Shown here piece by piece: positions 53,366-61,414 of a stretch of DNA of 64,000 nucleotides. Made by a program: the position numbers and the translations under genes. Under the pieces are notes generated by a model. That model was given only the letters and a program-made list of their open reading frames with translations, made no database searches and was not told the DNA's origin. Source of the DNA: Beijerinckia indica subsp. indica ATCC 9039 (GTDB lineage: Bacteria > Pseudomonadota > Alphaproteobacteria > Rhizobiales > Beijerinckiaceae). The first letter of the stretch is position 1. Each line of letters starts with the position of its first letter. The stretch lies in contig NC_010581.1 in the NCBI RefSeq assembly GCF_000019845.1, positions 997,501 to 1,061,500 of the forward strand, given 5' to 3'.

Positions 53366-54172
53366 TCAACGAATCAAGCCGGCCCGGATTGCCTTGGCGA
53401 CAGCGTGAATACGATTGAGGGCGCCCAATTTATAGCGCGCGGAGTCGAGATGCGCCTTGACGGTTTCCTGTGAAATCCGCATCAGCACAGAAATATCTTC
53501 GAGCGTCTTGCCTTCCGCGGACCAACTCAAGGCCTCGATTTCCCGCTTGGTGATCGTGTTGATATCGATCCCTTCATCTTGATGATGCATTTCAAACGCG
53601 CGTTGCTGAATGAAATGGGCGACATGCACCATGTCGCGGATCAGTTCATAATGGCGTGCCTGCCATTCTGCCTGTGTATCATCTGTGGTCATGCAGAAGA
53701 GGGCCCAAAGGCCATTGGTTGGGCCCCTGACCGGAATAGTGAGGCCCTGGCGGCCGACGCCGAAATCCGTCGCCTCTCCGAAAAATTTCTGAATTTTCGG
53801 AGAACTCCGGGGTAATTTGGCCCAATCGATCGGAAGCAGCGACCGCGCGCCGACATTGATCACCGGATCGAGGTTGACGTAATTGCGCTCTCGATAATGC
53901 TCGATCCATTCCTGACTATAGGTGCCGAGAATATAAGGATCCGTAATTGTGCGGCCCGGGAGACTGGGACAGATATAGAAGATATTCTTCAATTCATAAT
54001 ATTTTTGAATAAAAACCGCGAATTCTTCCAGAGTTCTCTCTGAAAGGTTTGCTTCGAGATCAAGCAATTGGGTGATGGCGACGTTTTCCGTCGACGCATT
54101 CGCAGCCCAGGACGCCGGTGATCGAAGCGTTGTAGGCTTGAGGAGAGCGGAGCCGTTTTTCGCTGCGCACAT
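53366..54172 (-). CDS. LuxR family quorum-sensing regulator
   Basis: Transcription factor of 268 residues that responds to the lactone made by the adjacent LuxI. The autoinducer-binding domain (about 45-190) keeps the signature residues Trp, Tyr, Asp-Pro in EWIEHYRERNYVNLDPVI, Trp in PIDWAKL and FGEATDFGVGRQGLTIPVRGPTNGLWALF. The C-terminal GerE-type helix-turn-helix is ITKREIEALSWSAEGKTLEDISVLMRISQETVKAHLDSARYKLGALNRIHAVAKAIRAGLI. About 30 extra residues precede the domain. The gap before luxI is only 78 bp. Confidence 0.93.
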   Translation of the reverse strand: MCAAKNGSALLKPTTLRSPASWAANASTENVAITQLLDLEANLSERTLEEFAVFIQKYYELKNIFYICPSLPGRTITDPYILGTYSQEWIEHYRERNYVNLDPVINVGARSLLPIDWAKLPRSSPKIQKFFGEATDFGVGRQGLTIPVRGPTNGLWALFCMTTDDTQAEWQARHYELIRDMVHVAHFIQQRAFEMHHQDEGIDINTITKREIEALSWSAEGKTLEDISVLMRISQETVKAHLDSARYKLGALNRIHAVAKAIRAGLIR

Positions 54173-54593
54173 GAGCCGCGTTGCCTCGGTTGGATCTCTC
54201 CATAGGAGATCAATTGCATAGGATGAGATTAAAGTTAGCGCAATTTCTGGAACTTCGCCACGATTTAGCCTTAGTGCTTAAAGCAACCTCAAGTCGCAGA
54301 AAGGGGCCAAACAGGGGCGCAATTCGGAATCGTTCGTTTCCGGATGGTCGAGAGTTCTTTCTCTAACCGTAGAGCATAGGTTGTAAAAAGAGCTTTCCGC
54401 TAAACAGCGGTAAAGAAATTTCCAAAGGCTACGCGCCTGTGACAGAAGATCGGCCGGCAAAAATTAGCGTGGCCTTGGCTACAACCGGAAGTTATAATTA
54501 TCACTTAAATGTGAACGTTAGAATAGTCAAGCTTTAGAATAGTCAAGCTTCAGCACAAAGCATTCATGTGTAACGCACGCGCGTTTGGATGCT
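54173..54593. promoter_or_regulatory. Region upstream of luxR
   Basis: About 420 bp that should contain the luxR promoter. I see a perfect 16-base tandem duplication TTAGAATAGTCAAGCT (54518-54533 and 54534-54549), about 350 bp from the luxR start and just after the end of the next minus-strand gene. No coding frame is convincing. Confidence 0.45.
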
Positions 54594-54842
54594 TCAGGGA
54601 AGCGAACCAGCGGCTGGATTTCTGCCTTCGAGCATGGCGCCATAACTTCCGCTTTCCCTCATCCGTCGCTGAAACGTCGGAAAGCCTGGCTCTTGAAAGG
54701 GTGGCGCCACGACTTCGGCTACATAGGGGGGATAGTGCCTCTTTACTGCTTTGACGCGAGACATTTTGGCAAAAGCTCCCGTCGACAATGCCAGCAGAAG
54801 AGTTAAGCCGAGGATCAGAGTTCGCTGATGATTTCCTATCAT
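54594..54842 (-). CDS. Small secreted basic protein
   Basis: Unrecognised exported protein of 82 residues. The signal peptide MIGNHQRTLILGLTLLLALS ends in TGAFA before KMSRVK. The mature part of about 56 residues is basic and rich in Pro, Arg and aromatic residues (KAVKRHYPPYVAEVVAPPFQEPGFPTFQRRMRESGSYGAML). ATG 54842 has GAGGA seven bases upstream. The frame to 54914 lacks a signal at its start and is not used. Confidence 0.65.
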   Translation of the reverse strand: MIGNHQRTLILGLTLLLALSTGAFAKMSRVKAVKRHYPPYVAEVVAPPFQEPGFPTFQRRMRESGSYGAMLEGRNPAAGSLP

Positions 54843-54991
54843 CGCATGTTCCTCTTCAAACTTGTCGGCGTCTCTTCCCGTAAACTCCTTGAATATTTTC
54901 ATGTCCAGGATCATCAGCGAAAGTCGAGGAAAGCTGGAACGGCCTCATCGCACTTTGATCTGCTCATTGGATCGCTGGAGAAGTTGAGGAT

Positions 54992-55624
54992 TTACTTGGT
55001 AGTGAAGGGTGAAAAGCTCAACCTGTGAATTGGGCATGGCCCATATGCTTCTATCGCAGTGAGGTGGGCTTGCGTTGCATAGCCGACGTGGTTTTCGAAG
55101 CCATAGGCTGGATAGAGAGCTGAAAGACGCTGCATCAATCGATCGCGCGCGACCTTGGCGACGATCGAGGCTGCGGCAATCGACAAGGAGCGGGCATCGC
55201 CCTTGATGATGGTTTCGCCTGGACACCCCAGGTCTTCGGGCAAGTCATTGCCATCGACCAGTACATAATGCGGTGCCAAGGCGAGAGCGGGCAGGGTGCG
55301 CCGCATGGCCGTCAAGGTGGCTTGGCGAATATTGATGCGATCGATCTCACCCGGACCTACGCAGGCTATGGCCACGGCCAGGGCGCGCGCCAGGATCAGA
55401 TCATAGAGCGCCTCGCGCTGCTCGGCGGAAAGCATTTTTGAATCGTTGAGGCCTTGCGGCAAATTCTTTGGGTCGAGGATGACGGCGGCCGCGGTCACAG
55501 GGCCGGCCAGCGGCCCACGCCCCACTTCGTCAATGCCGGCGATCAGGGTAAAGCCACGCTTTCGCAAGCGTTTCTCGAAGGTGAAATCCGGTTGGGACGG
55601 ATTGGAGAGTGTCTCTTTGGGCAT
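54992..55624 (-). CDS. rnhB: Ribonuclease HII
   Basis: Cleaves RNA in RNA-DNA hybrids and removes misincorporated ribonucleotides. The 210-residue protein has the active-site start LIAGIDEVGRGPLAGPVTAAAVIL (Asp-Glu, about residues 29-52), LNDSKMLSAEQREALYDLI, the third acidic site in HYVLVDGNDLP, and KGDARSLSIAAASIVAKVARDRLM followed by GFENHVGYATQAHLTAIEAYGPCPIHRLSF. It follows a PA0069-type radical SAM gene, a usual Rhizobiales neighbour. Confidence 0.95.
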   Translation of the reverse strand: MPKETLSNPSQPDFTFEKRLRKRGFTLIAGIDEVGRGPLAGPVTAAAVILDPKNLPQGLNDSKMLSAEQREALYDLILARALAVAIACVGPGEIDRINIRQATLTAMRRTLPALALAPHYVLVDGNDLPEDLGCPGETIIKGDARSLSIAAASIVAKVARDRLMQRLSALYPAYGFENHVGYATQAHLTAIEAYGPCPIHRLSFSPFTTK

Positions 55625-55750
55625 GCGGACTCGACTGCAGGGATCGCGTCATGATGCCTCGCGTGAAGGCCTTTGACCAGGGCAAGCGGTGCACAAGGGC
55701 TTACCCCGGCCATTATGAACGCCGCAAATCGGAATAAGAACCAGCCTCTT

Positions 55751-56914
55751 TTAAAACAAGCAGAGTTGCGCCGATTCCCGCATGGGCGGTTGGAACAGAT
55801 CGCTGCGCAGCCTTTTGCGCGATTTGGAAAAACCGAGTTTCGCCAAAGCGATCTCGAAACGCCGCCCGACCATCCAGGCATAGGGGCCAGTGCCGGTCAT
55901 GCGTTTGCCAAATGTGGCGTCGTAGAGCTTGCCGCCGCGGACCGATTGCACGAGGGAGAGAACATGACGGGCTTTCGCAGGTGCATGTTCCATCAGCCAT
56001 TCGCTGAACAGATCGCGCAATTCCAGCGGCAGGCGGAGCATGACATAGCCGGCCTCGCGGACCCCCAAGGCATGGACGCGCGTCAGGATTGTTTCGATCT
56101 CACTGTCGTTGAGGCCGGGAATGATGGGCGCGAGCAGCAGGCTCACCGGCACACCCGCTTCCGATAAGAGCCGCATGGCCTCGAGCCGCCGTTCCGGCGT
56201 GCTGGCGCGGGGCTCCATTTTGCGGGCGAGCCCGGCATCGAGTGTCGTCACGGAAATGGCGATCTTGACGAGCCCCTTTTGTGCCATGGGCGCAAGCAGA
56301 TCGAGATCGCGCAACACGAGCGCGGATTTGGTGACGAGCGCAACCGGATGATTGGTGCGGGCGAGAACTTCGAGAATTTGACGCGTGACCCTCTGTTGCC
56401 GCTCGATGGGTTGATAGGGATCCGTATTGGTGCCGATGGCAATGGTTTTCGGACGGTAGGAAGGCGCGGCCAATTCGCGTTCGAGCGCTGCCGCGGCGCC
56501 CGCCTTGGCGAACAGCTTGGTTTCGAAATCGAGGCCAGGAGAAAGACCCTGATAGGCATGGGTCGGCCGTGCGAAACAATAGATGCAGCCATGTTCGCAA
56601 CCCCGATAGGGATTGATCGAACGGTCGAAGCCGATATCCGGGGAATCATTATGCGTAATAAGGGTGCGGACTTTTTCCGGCGTGACGCTGGTGGCGAGAG
56701 GCGGCGGCTCTTCTTCATGCCAGCCGTCATGCTCACGCTGGCGGGCTTCCTGTTCGAAGCGTCCACCGCGATTGGACACAGCCCCACGGCCCCGTCTTTC
56801 AGAGGTAGGCAGGACGTCCTTGATCGCGACGCGATCGGATGGCACGCTCAGCCAGTTGGGGGCCAGCTGCGTCTTGACCACGTTTTGTTTCAGCAGATGT
56901 CCAGCTTCCACCAT
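55751..56914 (-). CDS. PA0069 family radical SAM protein
   Basis: Radical S-adenosylmethionine enzyme of 387 residues with unknown substrate. The [4Fe-4S] cluster motif is YRGCEHGCIYCFARPTHAYQGLSPGLDFETKLF (about residues 97-130, Cys-x3-Cys-x2-Cys). DPYQPIERQQRVTRQILEVLARTNHPVALVTKSALVLRD and LLLAPIIPGLNDSEIETILTR mark the barrel. These proteins resemble spore photoproduct lyase-like repair enzymes, but the role is unproven. It lies upstream of rnhB with about 125 bp between. Confidence 0.9.
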   Translation of the reverse strand: MVEAGHLLKQNVVKTQLAPNWLSVPSDRVAIKDVLPTSERRGRGAVSNRGGRFEQEARQREHDGWHEEEPPPLATSVTPEKVRTLITHNDSPDIGFDRSINPYRGCEHGCIYCFARPTHAYQGLSPGLDFETKLFAKAGAAAALERELAAPSYRPKTIAIGTNTDPYQPIERQQRVTRQILEVLARTNHPVALVTKSALVLRDLDLLAPMAQKGLVKIAISVTTLDAGLARKMEPRASTPERRLEAMRLLSEAGVPVSLLLAPIIPGLNDSEIETILTRVHALGVREAGYVMLRLPLELRDLFSEWLMEHAPAKARHVLSLVQSVRGGKLYDATFGKRMTGTGPYAWMVGRRFEIALAKLGFSKSRKRLRSDLFQPPMRESAQLCLF

Positions 56915-56980
56915 GGCGCACCCCGCTTATTCTCTTTTTGTTCCGACATCGGACGAGAACAAAAATAGAACAAACGGAAT

Positions 56981-58219
56981 TTATGTCAATTCGTCCTGTG
57001 GGTAATTCTGAACCTGATAAAGCCAACCATAGCCGGCGAGGGTGCGTTCCGGATTGCTGAAACGCAAGACCGTGTCGCGGGCCAAGGCGGCAGGCCCTTT
57101 GAGATGGTAGATTGTGGCTTGTCGGCGTGAGGCAGCCTGGACTTTGCTCGCTCTGGCGTAACGCTGCTTTTGATAGGTCACGAGCGCTGTTTCGATCGTT
57201 TGCGTCCCTGTGAGGGGTTCCGCGAGAACGTGACCTAGCATGGCGGCATCTTCGATCGCCTGGGCCGCGCCTTGCGCGAGAAAAGGCACCATGGGATGGG
57301 CGGCATCGCCAAGAAGCGCGACACGCCCCGCGCACCAGGTGGGAAAAGGTGGATAATCAAGCAAAGGGTGGGTGCGCCATTGTGGCGCCGCCGCGAGCAG
57401 GGCGCGGGCGGGTTCTGCCCATGTGGTAAAGGATTGCGCCAGTTCGGCGGGATCGCCGATCCCAGCCCAGAACGTTTGCGTGGAATCGGTCGAAGGCCTT
57501 GTCTTGATGACGGCGACGACATTGACGACCGTGCCCTGGCGCAGGGGATAATGCACGAGATGAGCATCAGGACCGAGCCAGAGATTGGTGCGCGGCTTCA
57601 ACATCTCCGTACTGGCCAGTTCGGCGGGGACAAGCGCCCGCCAAGCCGTCCGTTTGCAAAGCTCTCTCTTTGTTTGCGGGAGCGGCTGTGAGGCTTCCAG
57701 AAGCCGGCCGCGCACGAGGGAATGCACGCCATCGGCACCGATCAGGCAATCGCCCTCGAACGTGCTTTTGATTTGTCCGTGCTTGACGACGATGCGGACG
57801 CCGTCGGCGCCCGAGGCAAAACCGGCGACGGTCGAACCCAGTCTCAAGCTGATGTTTTCATGCAGCGCGAGCGTTTCGAGCAGAGCGCGTTGCAGATCGG
57901 CCCGATGCGCCAGGAGGTAGGGGGCGCCCCAAAGATGTTCGGCTTCATGCAAAGGCAGACGGATGAGAGAGGCGCCGTCACGCGCCCGACGGAGCACGAG
58001 CTCTTGCGGTCTCAGCGCGGCGTGCTCCAGATGCGGCAGCACGCCGAGCCCCCGCAAAATGGCGCTGGCATTGGGAGAGAGTTGCAGCCCGGCCCCCACC
58101 TCTTCGAGGACGGGCGCCTGTTCGAACAGACTGATGCGCCAACCCTGCCGCGCAAGACAGAGAGCAGCCGTCAGGCCACCGATGCCGGCGCCGGCAATGA
58201 GCGCATGGGACTGGCGCAT
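56981..58219 (-). CDS. FAD-dependent aromatic-ring hydroxylase-like monooxygenase
   Basis: Class A flavoprotein monooxygenase of 412 residues, close to salicylate and 3-hydroxybenzoate hydroxylases. The FAD motif is ALIAGAGIGGLTAALCLARQGWRISLFEQAPVLEEVGAGLQLSPNASAILRGLG (about 6-60). The second signature GADGVHSLVRGRLL is near 160, and GRVALLGDAAHPMVPFLAQGAAQAIEDAAMLGHVL near 290-325. The substrate is unknown; no ring-cleavage genes are adjacent. The zinc-finger gene lies upstream on the same strand. Confidence 0.9.
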   Translation of the reverse strand: MRQSHALIAGAGIGGLTAALCLARQGWRISLFEQAPVLEEVGAGLQLSPNASAILRGLGVLPHLEHAALRPQELVLRRARDGASLIRLPLHEAEHLWGAPYLLAHRADLQRALLETLALHENISLRLGSTVAGFASGADGVRIVVKHGQIKSTFEGDCLIGADGVHSLVRGRLLEASQPLPQTKRELCKRTAWRALVPAELASTEMLKPRTNLWLGPDAHLVHYPLRQGTVVNVVAVIKTRPSTDSTQTFWAGIGDPAELAQSFTTWAEPARALLAAAPQWRTHPLLDYPPFPTWCAGRVALLGDAAHPMVPFLAQGAAQAIEDAAMLGHVLAEPLTGTQTIETALVTYQKQRYARASKVQAASRRQATIYHLKGPAALARDTVLRFSNPERTLAGYGWLYQVQNYPQDELT

Positions 58220-58264
58220 GCAATTGTCTAGGGTGCGAACATTTCGGGCGGGATCAGAAAACCA

Positions 58265-58525
58265 TCAGGCCGTGGCATTGGTGGTTTCGAGAGCGGGCTC
58301 GAAACGGCATTCCGGCGGCTCGCATCCCCCATGCAGGCTGGCGTCATAAACATAATGTGTCGAGCAATAGGGGCAGATCGCTTCGTTGTCGTCACCCATA
58401 TCGATGAAAATATGGGGATGGTCACAAGGCGGCAAGGCGCCGACGCACATGAATTCCTTGGCGCCGACACGCACGGTTTCGACACCCGGTTGGTTATGAA
58501 AATGCGGAGTGCTGTGCGAAGCCAT
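58265..58525 (-). CDS. Zinc-finger domain protein (NDUFS6/zf-CHCC-like)
   Basis: Small protein of 86 residues with a CHCC-type zinc site: the Cys and His in ALPPCDHPHIFIDMGDDNEAICPYCSTHYVYD (about 32-62). This is the domain of the NDUFS6 subunit of complex I and of related alphaproteobacterial accessory proteins. The start MASHSTPHFHNQPGVETVRVGAKEFMCVG matches the family. ATG 58525 has GGAG upstream and is preferred to the GTG/ATG-like extension at 58534. A role in complex I assembly is inferred from the family. Confidence 0.82.
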   Translation of the reverse strand: MASHSTPHFHNQPGVETVRVGAKEFMCVGALPPCDHPHIFIDMGDDNEAICPYCSTHYVYDASLHGGCEPPECRFEPALETTNATA

Positions 58526-58746
58526 CAGGACCAACTCCAGAATGCGCGAACGGGACTGTGGGAATGAAAGCGAGTAGCCCCGCGAAAAGCAAATGGTTGC
58601 CGGTCACCTTTATGCGATCGGGCCAGGATTTGATAGGGGTCGAACGTCTGAGGCCAAGATCTGATGATCAATTCGCTTGATCTGTCGCGCCCAAGATCGC
58701 AAGTCATGGTTACCACGGCGAATGAGGCGGCAGGAAGGAGCAGACC

Positions 58747-59514
58747 ATGCAGGAGTTTTCGGCGCGCGGGGTGCGCATCGCCTTTATCGACGAAGCGCCG
58801 GTGGTAGCCGATCGCGGCGAACCCATCCTCCTTATTCATGGTTTTGCTTCGACCCATGCGATCAATTGGGTGTTTCCGCAATGGGTCAAAACCCTGACGG
58901 AAGCCGGGCGCCGGGTCATCGCCTTCGACAATCGCGGCCATGGCCGCAGCGAAAAGTTTTATGATCCTGCCGCTTATCATATCAAGGAGATGTGCGGCGA
59001 TGCCATAGCCCTGCTCGATCATCTCGGGCTGCAGCAGGTCGATGTCATGGGCTATTCGATGGGTGCGCGGATCACGGCTTATTTGGCCTGGTCGCATCCA
59101 GAGCGGGTCCGCTCGGCGATTCTGGCTGGGCTCGGCTATCATCTCGTGGATGGCGCCGGTTTGCCGCTCGGCATAGCCGAAGCGATGGAGGCCCCCTCTT
59201 TAGACACACTGACCGATCCAATGCAACGCATGTTTCGCAGCTTCGCGGAAGCAACGAAAAGCGATCTCAAGGCCCTTGCCGCCTGCATCCGGGGGGCCCG
59301 CCAGACCATGACCGAGGCACAGCTTGGCGAGATCCGCCAACCCGCCTTGGTCGCTGTTGGGACTACCGATGATGTCGCGGGGGATCCTCACAAGCTTGCC
59401 GCTTTGCTGCCGGCAGCCCACGTTCTGCCCATTCCCGGCCGCGACCATAATAGGGCAGTGGGAGATCCCGTTTATAAAAAGGGAGTGGTCGAATTCTTGC
59501 TAAACAGGCCGTAA
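58747..59514 (+). CDS. Alpha/beta fold hydrolase
   Basis: Cytosolic hydrolase of 255 residues. The oxyanion region is EPILLIHGFASTHAINWVFPQW, the nucleophile elbow MGYSMGARITAYLAW (Ser near 101), and the catalytic His is in GRDHNRAVGDPVYKKGV near the end. The acid is probably the Asp in VAVGTTDDVAGD. A strong GGAAGGAG ribosome site precedes the ATG. The substrate is unknown; esterase, lactonase or dehalogenase activities all occur in this fold. Confidence 0.88.
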   Translation: MQEFSARGVRIAFIDEAPVVADRGEPILLIHGFASTHAINWVFPQWVKTLTEAGRRVIAFDNRGHGRSEKFYDPAAYHIKEMCGDAIALLDHLGLQQVDVMGYSMGARITAYLAWSHPERVRSAILAGLGYHLVDGAGLPLGIAEAMEAPSLDTLTDPMQRMFRSFAEATKSDLKALAACIRGARQTMTEAQLGEIRQPALVAVGTTDDVAGDPHKLAALLPAAHVLPIPGRDHNRAVGDPVYKKGVVEFLLNRP

Positions 59515-59784
59515 CGAGCGTATGCAGGCGGGAGCCGGTTTGGGCCGGAACTGTTTCAAATCGCGGCACTCCGTCTGTCCGGTCGCAACACTGGACAGAT
59601 AGGGAGGGCCTCGCGCCTGTCATGATGGCTGAAGTAGAGCAAATGTCCCGAGCCGCGCGTGTTTTGCGGCAAGGAATGGTTGAAGAGGCGGGCGCGAATG
59701 ACTTTCGCTGGAAAGCTGATGTCGTGTCCGGCGTTTTGAAAATGCATCGAATGCCTTCGAAAGGAAAAATACCTTTCGATTTTG

Positions 59785-60642
59785 ATGCTCGAGGAGATGG
59801 TTAAAGTGACCCATGCCTTGCAAGCCACAGCCAAAGCGATGGGCCTCCCCAAGGCCGATCCAATCTATGCCAAGCTGCGGATCGAGGCGGAGGAAACCGT
59901 ACGGCGAGAACCTGAACTGGCGGGTTTCGTCTTTTCGACCATTCTGAATCAGGACAGTCTCGAGGCGATCATCGTCCATCGGCTGGCGTCTCGTCTTGGC
60001 CATCCGGACGTGCCGGGCGATCTCATTCGCACGACCTATCTCGACATTCTGGACCAGCAGCCGGCGATCGGCCAAGCGTTTCGGGCAGACATTGCTGCCG
60101 TGATCGATCGCGATCCCGCCTGCACGCGGATCATCGAGCCGGTTCTGTTCTTCAAGGGCTTCCACGCGATTCAAATCTATCGGCTCGCTCACGCCCTTTG
60201 GGAGGCTGGCCACACGGATTTCGCCCTTTATTTGCAAAGCCGTTCTTCGGAAGTCTTTCAAACCGATATTCATCCCGCCGCAAAAATCGGCAAGGGCATC
60301 TTTCTTGATCATGCGACGGGTCTCGTTGTCGGCTCGACGACCGTTATCGATGACGATGTCTCCATGCTGCAGGATGTGACCTTGGGCGGAACGGGCAAGG
60401 AAAGCGGCGATCGGCATCCCAAAATCCGTCCTGGCGTGCTGATTGGCGCGGGGGCCAAGATCCTCGGCAATATCGAAATCGGCCGCTGCTCTCGAATCGC
60501 AGCAGGGTCGGTGGTCCTGCGCCCGGTGCCCGATCACAAGACCGTGGCGGGCGTCCCGGCGCAGATCGTTGGCGAAGCCGGCTGCGCCGAGCCCTCTCGT
60601 TTCATGGATCAGATTCTGGCGGCAACGAGCGGTCAGGACTGA
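59785..60642 (+). CDS. cysE: Serine O-acetyltransferase
   Basis: Forms O-acetylserine from serine and acetyl-CoA, the first step of cysteine synthesis. The protein of about 285 residues has the helical N-domain (ADPIYAKLRIEAEETVRREPELAGFVFSTILNQDSLEAIIVHRLASRL) and the left-handed beta helix with catalytic His-Asp in GKGIFLDHATGLVVGSTTVIDDDVSMLQDVTLGGTGKESGDRHPKIRPGVLIGAGAKILGNIEIG. Starts at ATG 59785, ATG 59797 and GTG 59806 are possible; GAGGAG fits GTG 59806 best, so up to seven residues are uncertain. The DUF3126 gene follows, as in related genomes. Confidence 0.94.
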   Translation: MLEEMVKVTHALQATAKAMGLPKADPIYAKLRIEAEETVRREPELAGFVFSTILNQDSLEAIIVHRLASRLGHPDVPGDLIRTTYLDILDQQPAIGQAFRADIAAVIDRDPACTRIIEPVLFFKGFHAIQIYRLAHALWEAGHTDFALYLQSRSSEVFQTDIHPAAKIGKGIFLDHATGLVVGSTTVIDDDVSMLQDVTLGGTGKESGDRHPKIRPGVLIGAGAKILGNIEIGRCSRIAAGSVVLRPVPDHKTVAGVPAQIVGEAGCAEPSRFMDQILAATSGQD

Positions 60643-60846
60643 CATCGATTTCTGTCAGTTTCTTCGACTCTGAAACGATCGCCCGACTTTCCCTCTCCAC
60701 ATTCCGCGGTTAAACACGAAAACGATCATCGGACGCGCGGGAAGACGACCCTGGCTCTGTCCGATGTCTTTTCATAAAGCTGGAAAGGTTGATCGCGGCG
60801 GAGCAGCTTGGCGGCGGCGCCGAGGTTCCGCGTTTCGGAGAGCATC

Positions 60847-61242
60847 TTGGAAAAATCAGAGCTGCAAAAATTGCAAGGCTTCCTGCGCCAGAGTTTCGGC
60901 AATCAGGGCATCAAAGTCACGCAGGCGCGTAAAAATCCCGATGATGCGGATGTCCTGCTTGGCGAGCGGCAGATCGGCGAAATCATGGTCGACGACGAGG
61001 ATGGCGACCGTTCCTTCGCCTTTGCGATGAAAGTGCCAGTCGAGCGCCCGGTCCTGCAGGATTATCTGCGCCGCTTGTTTGAGAACGATCGGCTTAAAAT
61101 CATTCCGCGCCCGAAAAAAAATGATTCCGTCGAACTGAATTCGGGTGACGATTTTCTCGGTGTGATCTCCGCCGACGACGCCAAAGGCAAGAGCTTCACC
61201 TTTCAGATGGCGATCCTCGATATCGATCTCGACGATTTCTGA
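60847..61242 (+). CDS. Tandem-duplicated DUF3126 protein
   Basis: Protein of 131 residues. DUF3126 proteins are normally about 70 residues; here two copies follow each other. Copy 1 (about 4-62) runs from ELQKLQGFLRQSFGNQGIKV to VDDEDGDRSFAFAMKV. Copy 2 (about 66-128) runs from VLQDYLRRLFENDRLKIIPR to GKSFTFQMAILDIDLDDF and keeps the canonical RPKKNDSVELNSGDDFLGV. Copy 1 is more diverged. TTG 60847 with GGAGA upstream gives the family start MEKSELQKLQ; the longer frame from 60808 is not used. Function unknown; adjacent to cysE. Confidence 0.82.
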   Translation: MEKSELQKLQGFLRQSFGNQGIKVTQARKNPDDADVLLGERQIGEIMVDDEDGDRSFAFAMKVPVERPVLQDYLRRLFENDRLKIIPRPKKNDSVELNSGDDFLGVISADDAKGKSFTFQMAILDIDLDDF

Positions 61243-61250
61243 AGATCGAG

Positions 61251-61298
61251 GGCATCAAACCCAAAAGGGAGCACCGCTTTTGGGCTCACTTTGATGCC
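61251..61298. repeat. Palindrome after the DUF3126 gene
   Basis: Outer arms GGCATCAAA (61251-61259) and TTTGATGCC (61290-61298) with inner arms CCCAAAAG (61260-61267) and CTTTTGGG (61277-61284). It is a degenerate copy of the 27747 palindrome, here only about nine bases after a stop codon. Without a T-tract it is not a clear terminator. Confidence 0.75.
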
Positions 61299-61414
61299 TC
61301 GCGCCTGCACGTCGCTCCGGTGCATTGGTCCGCCCGATGCGCCATCGCCTTCGATAGTCACCGCTCTGTCATGGAATGAGCCGACATCTCCCCTCGGATA
61401 TGACCGAGGGATGC

